The notes under the pieces were generated by a model. That model was not told where the DNA came from and did not search any database. It saw only the letters and a program-made list of their open reading frames with translations. Position numbers and translations under genes: made by a program. From Blastococcus sp. PRF04-17 (GTDB taxonomy: Bacteria; Actinomycetota; Actinomycetes; Mycobacteriales; Geodermatophilaceae): a stretch of DNA of 64,000 bases. The stretch is taken from assembly GCF_023016265.1 (NCBI RefSeq), contig NZ_CP095412.1, positions 4,464,001 through 4,528,000 of the forward strand, written 5' to 3'. Shown here in pieces: positions 52,963-61,673 of this stretch (the first letter of the stretch is position 1; the number at the start of each line of letters is the position of its first letter).

Positions 52963-52976
52963 GGGACGGCCGTCCC
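52963..52976 (+). terminator. Palindrome after the hemerythrin gene
   Basis: GGGACGGCCGTCCC is a perfect 14-bp palindrome that can fold as a 5-bp stem with a GGCC loop, 50 bp after the hemerythrin stop. Confidence 0.35.
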
Positions 52977-53047
52977 TGGGATCGGGGACGCGGGGCGCCG
53001 GAGGCTTCCGGCCGTACCCACCGACCCCCTCCGGAAGGACCCCCGAC

Positions 53048-53746
53048 ATGACCACCACCACCGACCCGGTGACTCCGGCGGCCGGCGCCGCGACGGCCGA
53101 GCTGAAGCCCGGCGCCCGGTTCCGCCGCGTCGGCGGCGCGCTCTCGCTGCTGGGCGCCGGCACGCTGACCTTCGTCAGCCTGCTGATGATCCCGTACGAG
53201 AACCAGACCCACGCCGAGTACCTGCAGACCGGGGTCGACCACACGACGAACATCCTGTGGGCGGCCGTGGTGCTCCACTTCGGCTACCTGCTGCTCGTGC
53301 CTGCCGCGTTCACCCTGGTGCGGCTGGCCCGCCGCACCGCGCCGAAGCTGTCGATGACGGCGATGGTGCTGGCCGGTCTGGGCTCCGGCCTCTCCGGGAT
53401 CATCGTCGTGGACTTCTACGACGTCGCACTGGCCAACTCGCTGCCCGCAGACCAGGCCCTGGAGATCTGGAACCTGGCCGGGAGCTACGGGCAGGGCGCG
53501 ATCATCGCCGCCTCGAGCGTCCTCGGCATGGCCCTCGGCATCAACCTCGCCGTCTTCGCCGCGTGGCGGGCGCGGGCCATCCCGGTCTACCCGCTGGTGC
53601 TCAACGTGGTCGGCTGGGCCGTCTTCACGCTGTTCTCCGGCGACGCCTGGCTGCCCTCGATCGGCACCGGCCTGGTGGCGATCGGCCTGGCCTGGGCCGG
53701 CGTCATCGTGCTCAGGACCCGCGACGAGGTGTGGGACCGCCTGTAG
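53048..53746 (+). CDS. Six-helix membrane protein of unknown function
   Basis: A 232-aa protein with six hydrophobic segments (for example LSLLGAGTLTFVSLLMI, ILWAAVVLHFGYLLLVPAAF, LNVVGWAVFTLF). An acidic and Asn-containing loop IPYENQTHAEYLQTGVDHT lies between helices 1 and 2. ATG 53048 is preceded by GGAAGGA. No family is recognised with confidence. It converges on helD across a strong hairpin. Confidence 0.75.
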   Translation: MTTTTDPVTPAAGAATAELKPGARFRRVGGALSLLGAGTLTFVSLLMIPYENQTHAEYLQTGVDHTTNILWAAVVLHFGYLLLVPAAFTLVRLARRTAPKLSMTAMVLAGLGSGLSGIIVVDFYDVALANSLPADQALEIWNLAGSYGQGAIIAASSVLGMALGINLAVFAAWRARAIPVYPLVLNVVGWAVFTLFSGDAWLPSIGTGLVAIGLAWAGVIVLRTRDEVWDRL

Positions 53747-53754
53747 CCCGAGCG

Positions 53755-53795
53755 CCGCGAGGGCCCGGCAGCCGCGCGCTGCCGGGCTCTCGCGG
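53755..53795. terminator. 17-bp bidirectional terminator
   Basis: The arms 53755-53771 and 53779-53795 pair along 17 positions with one G-T wobble and a 7-nt loop, between the membrane-protein stop (53746) and the helD stop (53800). Confidence 0.85.
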
Positions 53796-53799
53796 TGTC

Positions 53800-56120
53800 T
53801 CAGGTCGGGCGGACCTCCAGGCCGGCCAGCTCGGGCGGCAGCTCGCCGGCGTGGACCACGCCGAGCCGCTGGGTGGCCCGGGTGAGGGCGACGTAGAGGT
53901 CGTTGTGCCCCCGCCACCCCTCCGCCACGATCGCCGCCGGGTCGACGACCAGCACCGAGTCGAACTCCAGCCCCTTGGCGCCCTCGGCCGACAGGACGAC
54001 CGGTCCGGCGGTCAGGTCGTCGGACGTGGCCGGGAGGCGGGCGCTCACCGCTGCCGCCACCGCGGCGAGCCGGGTCCGGGGCGCCAGGACGGCGAGGGTG
54101 CCCTCCTCCCGGTCGAACGACGCAGCCGCCTCCGCCGCGGCGGCCGCGACCCGCTCCTCGGGCACCCGCAGCGCCCACGGCCGCACGCCCGTGGCGCGCA
54201 CGGAGCGCCCCGTCGAGGTGCCCGCGCCACCCGCGGCGAGCACGTCGGCCGCCACCTCCATGATCTCGGCCGGGGTCCGGTAGTTGACCGTCAGCTCCTC
54301 CAGCCGCCAGTTCCAGCCCTGGCTCGGCCCCAGGTGCGGGGTGAGCATCGCCGCCCAGCTGCTGCCGCCGGCCGGTGAGCTCGTCTGCGCCACGTCGCCC
54401 ACGAGCGTCATCGACCGGGTGGGGCAGCGGCGCAGCAGCAGCCGCCACGCCATGGCCGACAGCTCCTGCGCCTCGTCGACGATCACGTGCCCGTACGTCC
54501 AGGTGCGGTCGGTGCCGGCCCGTTGGGCCAGCGTCCGGGAGTCCGACTCCTCCTGGCGCTCCGCGAGGCCCTCGGCGTCGAGGAGGTCCCCGGCCGACAG
54601 CTCCTCGGCCTCCTCCTCGGTCTCGCTGTCGGTGGACCGGGAGCCGTGCAGCAGGTCGAGGGTCTCCTGGGCGTGCCGCCGGCGCCGCTGCCGCTCGCGC
54701 CGCGCCGCCGACCGCTGCGCCGAGTCGTCGACGCCGAGCAGTTCGTCGGCCTCGTCCAGCAGGGGGACGTCGGCGACGGTCCAGGGCGCGTCCGCCGGCC
54801 GCAGGAGCAGGGACCGGTCGGCGTCGCTCCAGCCGGACGTGGCCGCCGCGAGCTGGTCCGGCGACGCCAACAGGTCGCGCAGCAGCCGCTCGGCGGTCAG
54901 CCGGGGCCACAGCCGGTCGATCAGCCGGTGCACCGCGGGCTCGGCGGCCACCTCCCGCCGCAGCGCGAGGACGTCGGTGCGGTCGAGCAGGTTCGCCCCA
55001 CCCAGCACGTTCTCGCCCAGCGTGTCGGCGTACTTGCCGGCGACCAGTTCGACGACGGCGCGGGCGGCGGCGGCCGGGCCTCGTTGTGCACCCGCGACGC
55101 CGCGCGGGCGCGGGAGCGGATCCGTGCCGCGTCGGCCCGGGTGAATCGGAGCCGGGTGCCGTCGACGTCGAGCTCCACCGGCCGGTCGAGGACCGCCTGC
55201 CGGTTGCGCACGGCGGCCGCGATCACCCCGGCCATGGCGGATCGGCCCTTGACCTCGGCGACCTCGGGGCGCTCGGCGGCCTCCGCGCGCAGGCCGGGCC
55301 GCAGCCCGCCCAGGTCGGCCAGCACCACGCCGGTCTCGCCGAGGGAGGGCAGCACGTCGGCGATGTACCGCAGGAAGGTGGCCGACGGCCCGACGACCAG
55401 CAGCCCGCTGCGGGCCAGCCGCTCCCGGTGGGTGTAGAGCAGGTACGCCGCCCGGTGCAGCGCCACCGCCGTCTTGCCGGTGCCGGGCCCGCCCTGGACG
55501 ACGAGCACGCCGCGGGCGTCGGCGCGGATGATCCGGTCCTGCTCGGCCTGGATGGTGCGGACGATGTCGGTCATGCGCCCGGTCCGGCCGGCGTTCAGGG
55601 CCGCCAGCAGCACCGACTCGCCGGCCGGCCCCGGGCGCTGGGCGAGGTCCGGGTCGTCGAGGTCGAGGGTCTCGTCGGTGAGGGAGACCACCGTGCGCCC
55701 GCGCGTGCGGATGTGCCGACGGCGCCGGACACCGAGGTCGTGCAGCGGGGTCGCCGTGTAGAACGGCTGGGCGGCCGGTGCCCGCCAGTCGATGAGCAGT
55801 GGCTCCTCCACGCCGTCCTCCGCGGACAGCCCGATGCGTCCGACGTACCGCGGCACGTCGGCGTCCCTGCGGTCCAGCCGGCCGAAGCACAGCCCGTCCT
55901 GGGCCGCGTCGAGCGCGACGAGCCGCTCGGTGTGCAGCTGCACGGCGGCCTCCCGCTCACCCACCGACTGCGGGTTGTGGGTGCGGGTCGCCAGCGCCTC
56001 GGCCAGCCGGGACGCCGTCCGCGCCCGGAGGTCGTCGAGGCGGCGGTGCAGACCGGTCACGTATGCCTGCTCCGCGGCCAGTTCGGCATCCGCCGCATCC
56101 GCGGACCCAGCTGTCGACAA
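53800..56120 (-). pseudogene. helD: HelD/HelR-like RNA polymerase-associated helicase, with a one-base frameshift
   Basis: A UvrD-like ATPase of the HelD family, which remove RNA polymerase from stalled or rifampicin-bound states. N-terminal helices (AAEQAYVTGLHRRLDDLRAR) lead to LLIDWRAPAAQPFYTA and Walker A GGPGTGKTAVALHRAAYLLY. The frame breaks at 55071-55080; one added base continues it as RAVVELVAGKYADTLGENV. Then come HVIVDEAQELSAMAW, TVNYRTPAEIMEV, SAEGAKGLEFDSVLV and DLYVALTRATQRLGVVH. Corrected length is 773 aa. No ATG or GTG is in frame upstream; TTG 56120 with GAGAGAAG is the best start. All motifs are intact, so a consensus error is likely. Confidence 0.87.
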
Positions 56121-56239
56121 GGCTCTTCTCTCTCCGGGCGCTCCCGTGACCGGCGTGGGTGCCGGTCGTCCTGTTCGCGACCAGCGTCCCAGGCCTCGTC
56201 CTGCTGCCGGTCGGCGATCGACCTCGACGACGGTGTCGC

Positions 56240-56926
56240 CTACGTCGAGGTCAGGTGGCTCGACAGCCGGTCGGCCAGCTCGCCCGGGCGGCTGAGGGCC
56301 ACGAGGTGGCCGCCGGGGACCTCCTCGACCGGGCACCCGAGCCGCTCCGCGGCCAGCCGGCGCTGGAAGTCCGCCGGGAAGAAGCGGTCGTCGCGGCCGC
56401 ACAGCACGCGGGTCGGCACGTCCGGCCAGGCGACCAGCGGCCACGGGTCCTCGAAGGGGCGGGCGGACTGGCCGAAGGGCTGGGCGTACGCGGCGGCCAC
56501 CACGTCGGCCGGGACGTCGTGGAAGAAGTACTCGTCCTGGTCGCCCGCGTCGCCGCTGAGACCGTGCCGCGCGGAGTGCTCGGCGACCGCCGCCGCGTGA
56601 CCGGTGACCGTCCACCACTCGCCGCCGGTCTCGCCCGGCCGCGGCACCATCGCGTTGACCAGCACCAGCAGCTCCACCGGCACCCTGTCGCAGACCAGCG
56701 GAGCGGTGAGCCCGCCCATGGACTGCGCCACCAGGACCACCGGCCGTCGGGCCCCGATCGCGGTGACGACCGCGTCGGCGTACGCCGCCAGGCCCGCCGT
56801 GTCGTCGTCGGCGGGCAGATCCACCGCCACCGCGGCGTACCCGCGACGCTCCAGCTCGGGCACCAGACGGTGCCAGTACCAGGCCTGTCCGCCTGCCCCG
56901 GGGATCAGCACGAAGGTCGCCGTCAC
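56240..56926 (-). CDS. Alpha/beta hydrolase (MenH/methylesterase-like)
   Basis: A 228-aa hydrolase: ATFVLIPGAGGQAWYWHRLV at the N terminus, nucleophile VLVAQSMGGLTAPLV, acid CGRDDRFFPADFQRR and base PGGHLVALSRP. The pattern matches salicylate-methylesterase/EstC-like enzymes. GTG 56926 starts it. It precedes helD on the same strand by 119 bp. Substrate unknown. Confidence 0.82.
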   Translation of the reverse strand: MTATFVLIPGAGGQAWYWHRLVPELERRGYAAVAVDLPADDDTAGLAAYADAVVTAIGARRPVVLVAQSMGGLTAPLVCDRVPVELLVLVNAMVPRPGETGGEWWTVTGHAAAVAEHSARHGLSGDAGDQDEYFFHDVPADVVAAAYAQPFGQSARPFEDPWPLVAWPDVPTRVLCGRDDRFFPADFQRRLAAERLGCPVEEVPGGHLVALSRPGELADRLSSHLTST

Positions 56927-57061
56927 GCCTGGTCCGACCGTCCCTCAGCACCGAACTCATCGCCACCGGTCTCATCGCTGTCGGGGCGCAACGTCGAGGT
57001 CACCTCGCCGTCACATCCGACTCCTACCGTTCTCGGTGCGCCGAGAGAAGGGGGAGCACCC

Positions 57062-57169
57062 GTGAGCACGACCACGACGGAACCGGCCACCTGGGTCTGC
57101 GAGAACTGCCGGGCCGAGACGGCCGCCGACCGCAAGCGGTGCCGCGACTGCGGGACCACCCGGTACTGA
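57062..57169 (+). CDS. 35-aa zinc-ribbon microprotein
   Basis: A 35-codon gene from GTG 57062 to TGA 57169, with a clear ribosome site (AAGGGGGAG). The protein is a short Thr-rich lead followed by WVCENCRAETAADRKRCRDC, which supplies two CxxC knuckles, and ends GTTRY. This is a minimal RanBP2/rubredoxin-like zinc ribbon. A function in RNA, protein or ubiquitin-like binding cannot be inferred. It is convergent with the second HHE gene 27 bp away. Confidence 0.75.
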   Translation: MSTTTTEPATWVCENCRAETAADRKRCRDCGTTRY

Positions 57170-57196
57170 CACCCGCGGGTCACGCGGACGGAGGGG

Positions 57197-57964
57197 TCAC
57201 GCGGCCGGCGGTGCCCCCCGCAGCCGCACGACGGCTGCCCGGTAGTGCCGGATGCCGTAGGTGCGCCAGGCCAGGCGGACCGAGCGCGGGAGCCCGTCCA
57301 GCAGGCGGGCGCGGTCACCGGCGCAGGAGTCCTCGAGGGCCAGACCGAGCACCAGCAGCTGCTCCGGACCGGAGAGCCGGCAGTGCGAGGACCGGGCGAT
57401 CGCCGCCCAGTCGCCCAGCCGCAGGTACTCGCCCAGCAGGGGGAGCAGCGTCCGCTCCTCCTCGGCGGTCTGCGCGTCGACGGCGTCGGCGACGGTCGCG
57501 CAGGCGGCCGCGAAGCCGTCCCGTGCGCCGCCCGTGCCGGCGACCTGCCACTGGCGGGCGGCGGTCGCGACGTCGCGCAGCATGTTGTCGATCCGCGCGC
57601 AGCCTGCTGTCCAGTCCTCCACCGCGGACCGCACCTCGGCGGCCCGGTCGTCGGGAACCATCCGGAGCAGGGCGGGCCACACGGCCTCCCGCTCCACCGC
57701 GTGGTGGTGCAGCAGGACCCGGCTGATCAGGTCGGCGTGGCGGGTGAGCGTCGCGCTGCGCCCCTGGTCGGCGGGCGCGGCCCAGACGGCCAGCTCGGCC
57801 AGCATGCGCAGCTCGCGGCGCACCAGCTGGTGCAGCACGCGCTGGTAGGAGACCGCCCGGCCGGCGGTCGTCGCCGCCGCCTGGACGACGGCGTCGCACA
57901 CGCCGTCGCCGGACGAGCGGGGAGCGGGGATCAGGGTGGTCGGTCGGACCACGGTCGTGGTCAT
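57197..57964 (-). CDS. Hemerythrin-like HHE domain protein 2
   Basis: A 255-aa protein with HHE helices around RHADLISRVLLHHHAVEREA and the later EEERTLLPLLGEYLRLGDW. The order is like that of the protein at 52193, but sequence similarity is low. ATG 57964 starts it. The C-terminal 60 residues contain a conserved-looking GIRHYRAAVVRLRG. A role in oxygen or nitric oxide handling is inferred. Confidence 0.78.
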   Translation of the reverse strand: MTTTVVRPTTLIPAPRSSGDGVCDAVVQAAATTAGRAVSYQRVLHQLVRRELRMLAELAVWAAPADQGRSATLTRHADLISRVLLHHHAVEREAVWPALLRMVPDDRAAEVRSAVEDWTAGCARIDNMLRDVATAARQWQVAGTGGARDGFAAACATVADAVDAQTAEEERTLLPLLGEYLRLGDWAAIARSSHCRLSGPEQLLVLGLALEDSCAGDRARLLDGLPRSVRLAWRTYGIRHYRAAVVRLRGAPPAA

Positions 57965-58178
57965 GCGGCGCACCTCGTTCGGTGGTCGTGCCGGAGCACC
58001 GGTGGTCCTACCGGTACGGATGCCGGGAGGGTAGGACCGAGGCGCCGACCGCACCAGGGGATTGCGGAGACGCATCGGATCGGTGATCCGCACGTCTCCG
58101 GCGCGTCGTGCCGCCGTGTGATCGCGCTCTGCGGTTCCCGAGCGGCCACGCCGGGCGGGTCTCGCCTACATTCGGCGG

Positions 58179-58979
58179 GTGGACAACGTCGTGGCACGCA
58201 ATGCCGTGAGCACCACCGGGGTCCCCGACGGCCGCCCGATCGTGTTCGTGCACGGCTTCGGGTGCGACCAGACGATGTGGCGGTTCGTCGCTCCCGACTT
58301 CGAGGTGGACCACCGTGTGGTCCTCCTGGACCTGGTGGGTTCCGGCAACTCCGACCTCTCCGCGTACGACGCCGAGAAGTACGGCTCGCTCGACGGCCAT
58401 GCCGGCGACGTGGTGGAGATCTGCCGCGAGCTCGACCTCCACGACGTCGTCCTCGTGGGCCATTCGGTGAGCGCGATGATCGGCGCCCTGGCCACCTGCA
58501 AGGCCCCGGAGCTCTTCGGGGCGCTGGTCATGGTGGGTCCCAATCCCCGCTACGTCGACGACGGCGACTACGTCGGCGGCTTCAGCCGCACCGACATCGT
58601 CGGTCTGCTCGACGCCCTCGAGGCCAACCACCTCGGCTGGTCCACCCAGATGGCGCCGGTGATCATGGGCAACCCGGACCGGCCGGCGCTGGCGCAGGAG
58701 CTGACCAACAGCTTCTGCCGCACCGATCCGGCGATCGCCGCACACTTCGCCCGCGTCACGTTCCTGTCCGACAACCGTGCCGACCTGCCGAACGTCTGCG
58801 TACCGACGTTGGTGCTGCAGTGCAGCGAGGACGCCATCGCGCCCGACGTCGTGGGCCGGTACGTGCACGAGCAGGTACCCGGGAGCGTGTTCACCCAGTT
58901 GCGGGCCACCGGCCACGTCCCCCACCTGAGCGCCCCGGAGGAGACCACCGCCGCCATCCGGGCGTTCCTGTCGGGATGA
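58179..58979 (+). CDS. rsbQ: RsbQ-like alpha/beta hydrolase
   Basis: A 266-aa hydrolase closely resembling Bacillus RsbQ, the energy-stress activator of the phosphatase RsbP. Shared segments include HGFGCDQTMWRFVAPDF, HRVVLLDLVGSGNSDL, nucleophile VGHSVSAMIGALA, VMVGPNPRYVDD and LQCSEDAIAPDVVG with the base in TGHVPHLSAPEE. In the known pair RsbQ is thought to supply a small hydrophobic ligand to the PAS domain of RsbP. The stop overlaps the phosphatase start by 4 bp, strongly supporting the pairing. GTG 58179 or GTG 58191 may be the start. Confidence 0.92.
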   Translation: MDNVVARNAVSTTGVPDGRPIVFVHGFGCDQTMWRFVAPDFEVDHRVVLLDLVGSGNSDLSAYDAEKYGSLDGHAGDVVEICRELDLHDVVLVGHSVSAMIGALATCKAPELFGALVMVGPNPRYVDDGDYVGGFSRTDIVGLLDALEANHLGWSTQMAPVIMGNPDRPALAQELTNSFCRTDPAIAAHFARVTFLSDNRADLPNVCVPTLVLQCSEDAIAPDVVGRYVHEQVPGSVFTQLRATGHVPHLSAPEETTAAIRAFLSG

Positions 58980-61273
58980 TCCCGTCCGGGATGGAGGCTG
59001 GAGACTCGGCGATGGACCCGGCGATGGACCCGGTCGGCAACCCGGGGAGCGACCCACGCGCCCAGCTCGGGCGGCTCCTGGAGGAGGACCCCGCCGATCT
59101 CTACGAGAACGCGCCCATGGGCTACCTCTCCACGCTGCCCGACGGGCGGATCGTCAAGGTCAACCGCACGTTCTGCGCGTGGACGGGGAGGGCTCCCGAC
59201 GACCTGATCGGCACACGGTTCCAGGACCTGCTCAGCATCGGCGGGCAGGTCTTCCACGAGACCCACCTGGCGCCGCTGCTGCGGATGCAGGGCGCGGTGC
59301 GGGAGATCGCCCTGGACGTCGTCCGGGTCGACGGCTCGCTGCTGCCGTGCCTGCTCAACGCCGTCGAGCTGCGCGACGAGGCCGGGGCGCCGCTGCTGGT
59401 GCGGGCGACCCTGTTCGAGGCGACGGCGCGACGGCGGTACGAACGCGAGCTGCTGGCGGCCCAGCGGACCGCGCAGGAGTCCGAGGCCCGGTCGCGCGTG
59501 GTGCAGACGGTGGTCAGCGATCTGGCCGCCGCCACGTCGGTGGACGGCGTCGGGGCCGTGATCGTCCAGCACGGCCGGTCGGCGTTGCGGGCCAAGGGCG
59601 CGGCGCTGGTGCTGGTCGAGCAGGAGGGTCCCGACGGCGTCCCGACGCTGCGCACCGCGCACGGCCAAGGCATCTCCGAGGCGCTGATGGCGGAGCTGCG
59701 GCGGGCGGCCGCCGACCGGCTGCCCCTGGAGCTGGCGGAGGGCGTGCGCACCGTCGCGCTCGACGAGCGGCTGCGTCAGCGACAGCCCGGCGTCGCCGCC
59801 GCGATGAGCACCGAGTCGCTGACCGCGCTGGTGACCGTTCCGGTCACCGCGGACAGCCGGCGGCTCGGCATGCTGCTGCTCGCCCTGGGCACCCCGGCCG
59901 GTGGCCTGATCAGCCTCGACGACCCCGGCGAGCCGGTCCTGTCACCGGCGGACGTCGACCTGCTGTGGACCCTGGGCCGGCAGGCCGGTCAGGCGCTCGA
60001 ACGGGCCCGGCTCTACGAGGAGACCGCCCGGCAGGCGGAGCGCGCGGCGTTCCTGCTCGACGCGGCACGATTGCTGGCCGGTGCGGCGGACGTCGTCGAG
60101 GTCGTGGAACGGCTGGCCGAACTGGCGGTGCAGCGCCTCGCCGACCTCTGCGTGATCGACCTGGTCACCGACGAGGGCATGACGCGACCGGCCGCACGAC
60201 ACCGGGATCCTGCCCTCCAGGAACTGATGGACGAGCTCAAGGTGCGGCACCTGGGGCCCCGCCGGGGGCCGCATCCGAGCGTGGCGGCGGTGCGCGAGGG
60301 CGGCACCCACTGGATCCGGCACGTGGACGACGAGCTGCTCGCCTCCCTCACCTCCGACGACCGGCACCTCGAGATCGCCCGGGCCCTGGACCTCGCGAGC
60401 ATCGTCGCCGTGCCGCTGGTGGCCGACGGGCAGCGTCTGGGCGTGGTGACGCTGTGCGCCGACCGCCGGCGCGGCGGCTTCACCGAGGCCGACGTGGAGA
60501 TGGCCGAGCAGCTGGGCCTGCAGGTGTCGCTGGTGGTGGCGAAGGCCCAGCGGTACGAGCTCGACGTCCGGACCTCCCACACCCTGCAGTCCAACCTGCT
60601 GCCGCCGGCGCCTCCGGCGCTGCCCGGGTTGGTCACGGCGGTGCGCTACCTCGCCGCGAGCTACGGCGTGGAGGTGGGCGGGGACTTCTACGACGTCGTG
60701 GAGCTGCCGAACCAGCACGTGTCGCTGGCGGTCGGTGACGTCGTCGGCCACGACATCACCGCGGCCGCCACCATGGGCCAGCTCAACAGCGTCTACCGGG
60801 CGCTCCTGGTCGACCGGCCCACCCCCAGCTCGATGATCGACCGGCTCCAGGCCTCCTGGCCGCTGCTCGGCCTGCAGCGCATGGCGACGGCGCTGTTCGC
60901 CACCCTGGACCCGGCGACCGGACAGCTCCGGATCGCCTCGGCCGGGCACCTGCCGCCGCTGCTGATCACCGCCGGCCACGCGGAGTTCCTGCCGGTGACG
61001 CCGAGCCGGATGCTGGGTGCCCCGCCGGCACCCGCGCCGGCGCCGGAGTGGGCAGGTGTGCTGCCGGCCGGGGCGACCCTGGTGCTGTTCACCGACGGGC
61101 TGGTCGAGAGCCGGTCGGCCGACATCGACGAGGGCCTCGCGCAGCTGCTGGCGCTGGCCGCGTCCGCGGAGACCACCGACCCCGACGAACTCTGCGACCG
61201 GCTGCTGGCCGGGCTGACGGGGGCGCACCGCGCCGACGACATCGCGCTGCTGGCGATCACCCGAGCCGGCTGA
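58976..61273 (+). CDS. RsbP-like PAS-GAF-GAF-PP2C phosphatase
   Basis: A 765-aa signalling phosphatase. A PAS domain (about 36-145: YENAPMGYLSTLPDGRIVKV) is followed by a short coiled region, two GAF-like domains (about 165-315 and 335-510) and a SpoIIE/PP2C phosphatase domain (about 530-765) with VGGDFYDVVELP, VGDVVGHDITAAA, FATLDP and VLFTDGLVESR. It should dephosphorylate a STAS antagonist to release a sigma factor. ATG 58976 overlaps rsbQ. The N terminus has a small repeat MDPAMDPVG. The GAF domains are additional to Bacillus RsbP, suggesting more inputs. Confidence 0.92.
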   Translation: MIPSGMEAGDSAMDPAMDPVGNPGSDPRAQLGRLLEEDPADLYENAPMGYLSTLPDGRIVKVNRTFCAWTGRAPDDLIGTRFQDLLSIGGQVFHETHLAPLLRMQGAVREIALDVVRVDGSLLPCLLNAVELRDEAGAPLLVRATLFEATARRRYERELLAAQRTAQESEARSRVVQTVVSDLAAATSVDGVGAVIVQHGRSALRAKGAALVLVEQEGPDGVPTLRTAHGQGISEALMAELRRAAADRLPLELAEGVRTVALDERLRQRQPGVAAAMSTESLTALVTVPVTADSRRLGMLLLALGTPAGGLISLDDPGEPVLSPADVDLLWTLGRQAGQALERARLYEETARQAERAAFLLDAARLLAGAADVVEVVERLAELAVQRLADLCVIDLVTDEGMTRPAARHRDPALQELMDELKVRHLGPRRGPHPSVAAVREGGTHWIRHVDDELLASLTSDDRHLEIARALDLASIVAVPLVADGQRLGVVTLCADRRRGGFTEADVEMAEQLGLQVSLVVAKAQRYELDVRTSHTLQSNLLPPAPPALPGLVTAVRYLAASYGVEVGGDFYDVVELPNQHVSLAVGDVVGHDITAAATMGQLNSVYRALLVDRPTPSSMIDRLQASWPLLGLQRMATALFATLDPATGQLRIASAGHLPPLLITAGHAEFLPVTPSRMLGAPPAPAPAPEWAGVLPAGATLVLFTDGLVESRSADIDEGLAQLLALAASAETTDPDELCDRLLAGLTGAHRADDIALLAITRAG

Positions 61274-61339
61274 TACACCCCTTCCCGGCGGCGCCGGATG
61301 GGGCGACCATGGCAGTGGACCCCTGTGCTGGAGGTGGCC

Positions 61340-61660
61340 ATGGATTCCTCTTCCGTCGACCCGGTGGCCCCGAACCCGGTTGCGGTGGCGATCGACGGCG
61401 CGACCGGCGACTGGTCGATGTCCGGCGACGCCATGCGCTGGTCACCCGACCTGGCCTCCCGCGAGCCCACGCCCGGCGAGCTGCGGGGCCTGGACGTCGC
61501 TGCGGGCATCGGCGCGGGTCTCGGCCTGGACATGACCGGCGTCCGCCGCCTGGTGTCCGGTGCGCTCACCTCACTGGGCGCGGTCGCCAGCGACGTCGTG
61601 ACCGAGTTCCGGCAGCTCACCCGCGGAACGCAGGAGGGCGAGGCGCGGGTGGACGACTGA
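61340..61660 (+). CDS. 106-aa uncharacterised protein
   Basis: ATG 61340 behind GGAGGTGG. The protein has a Pro/Val-rich acidic N terminus (SSSVDPVAPNPVAVAIDGAT) and a central helix (GLDVAAGIGAGLGLDMTGVR, then LVSGALTSLGAVASDVV). It is acidic with no membrane segment. No family recognised. It is on the same strand as the phosphatase, 66 bp after it, and may be co-expressed. Confidence 0.6.
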   Translation: MDSSSVDPVAPNPVAVAIDGATGDWSMSGDAMRWSPDLASREPTPGELRGLDVAAGIGAGLGLDMTGVRRLVSGALTSLGAVASDVVTEFRQLTRGTQEGEARVDD

Positions 61661-61673
61661 CCCCGGCGGGTCA
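61658..61673. terminator. Hairpin containing both convergent stop codons
   Basis: TGACCC-CGGC-GGGTCA (61658-61673) is a perfect 6-bp stem. Its first three bases are the stop of the upstream gene and its last three, read on the other strand, are the stop of the SMP-30 gene. Confidence 0.6.

Noticed and set aside
56121-56239. Rifampicin-associated element upstream of helD
   Set aside because: HelR genes are often preceded by this element, but I could not find a convincing match in this gap, so HelR-type rifampicin induction is not claimed.
57245-61273. A 1342-aa plus-strand frame
   Set aside because: Its first 577 codons are antisense to the hemerythrin gene and overlap rsbQ in another frame; the phosphatase begins at 58976.
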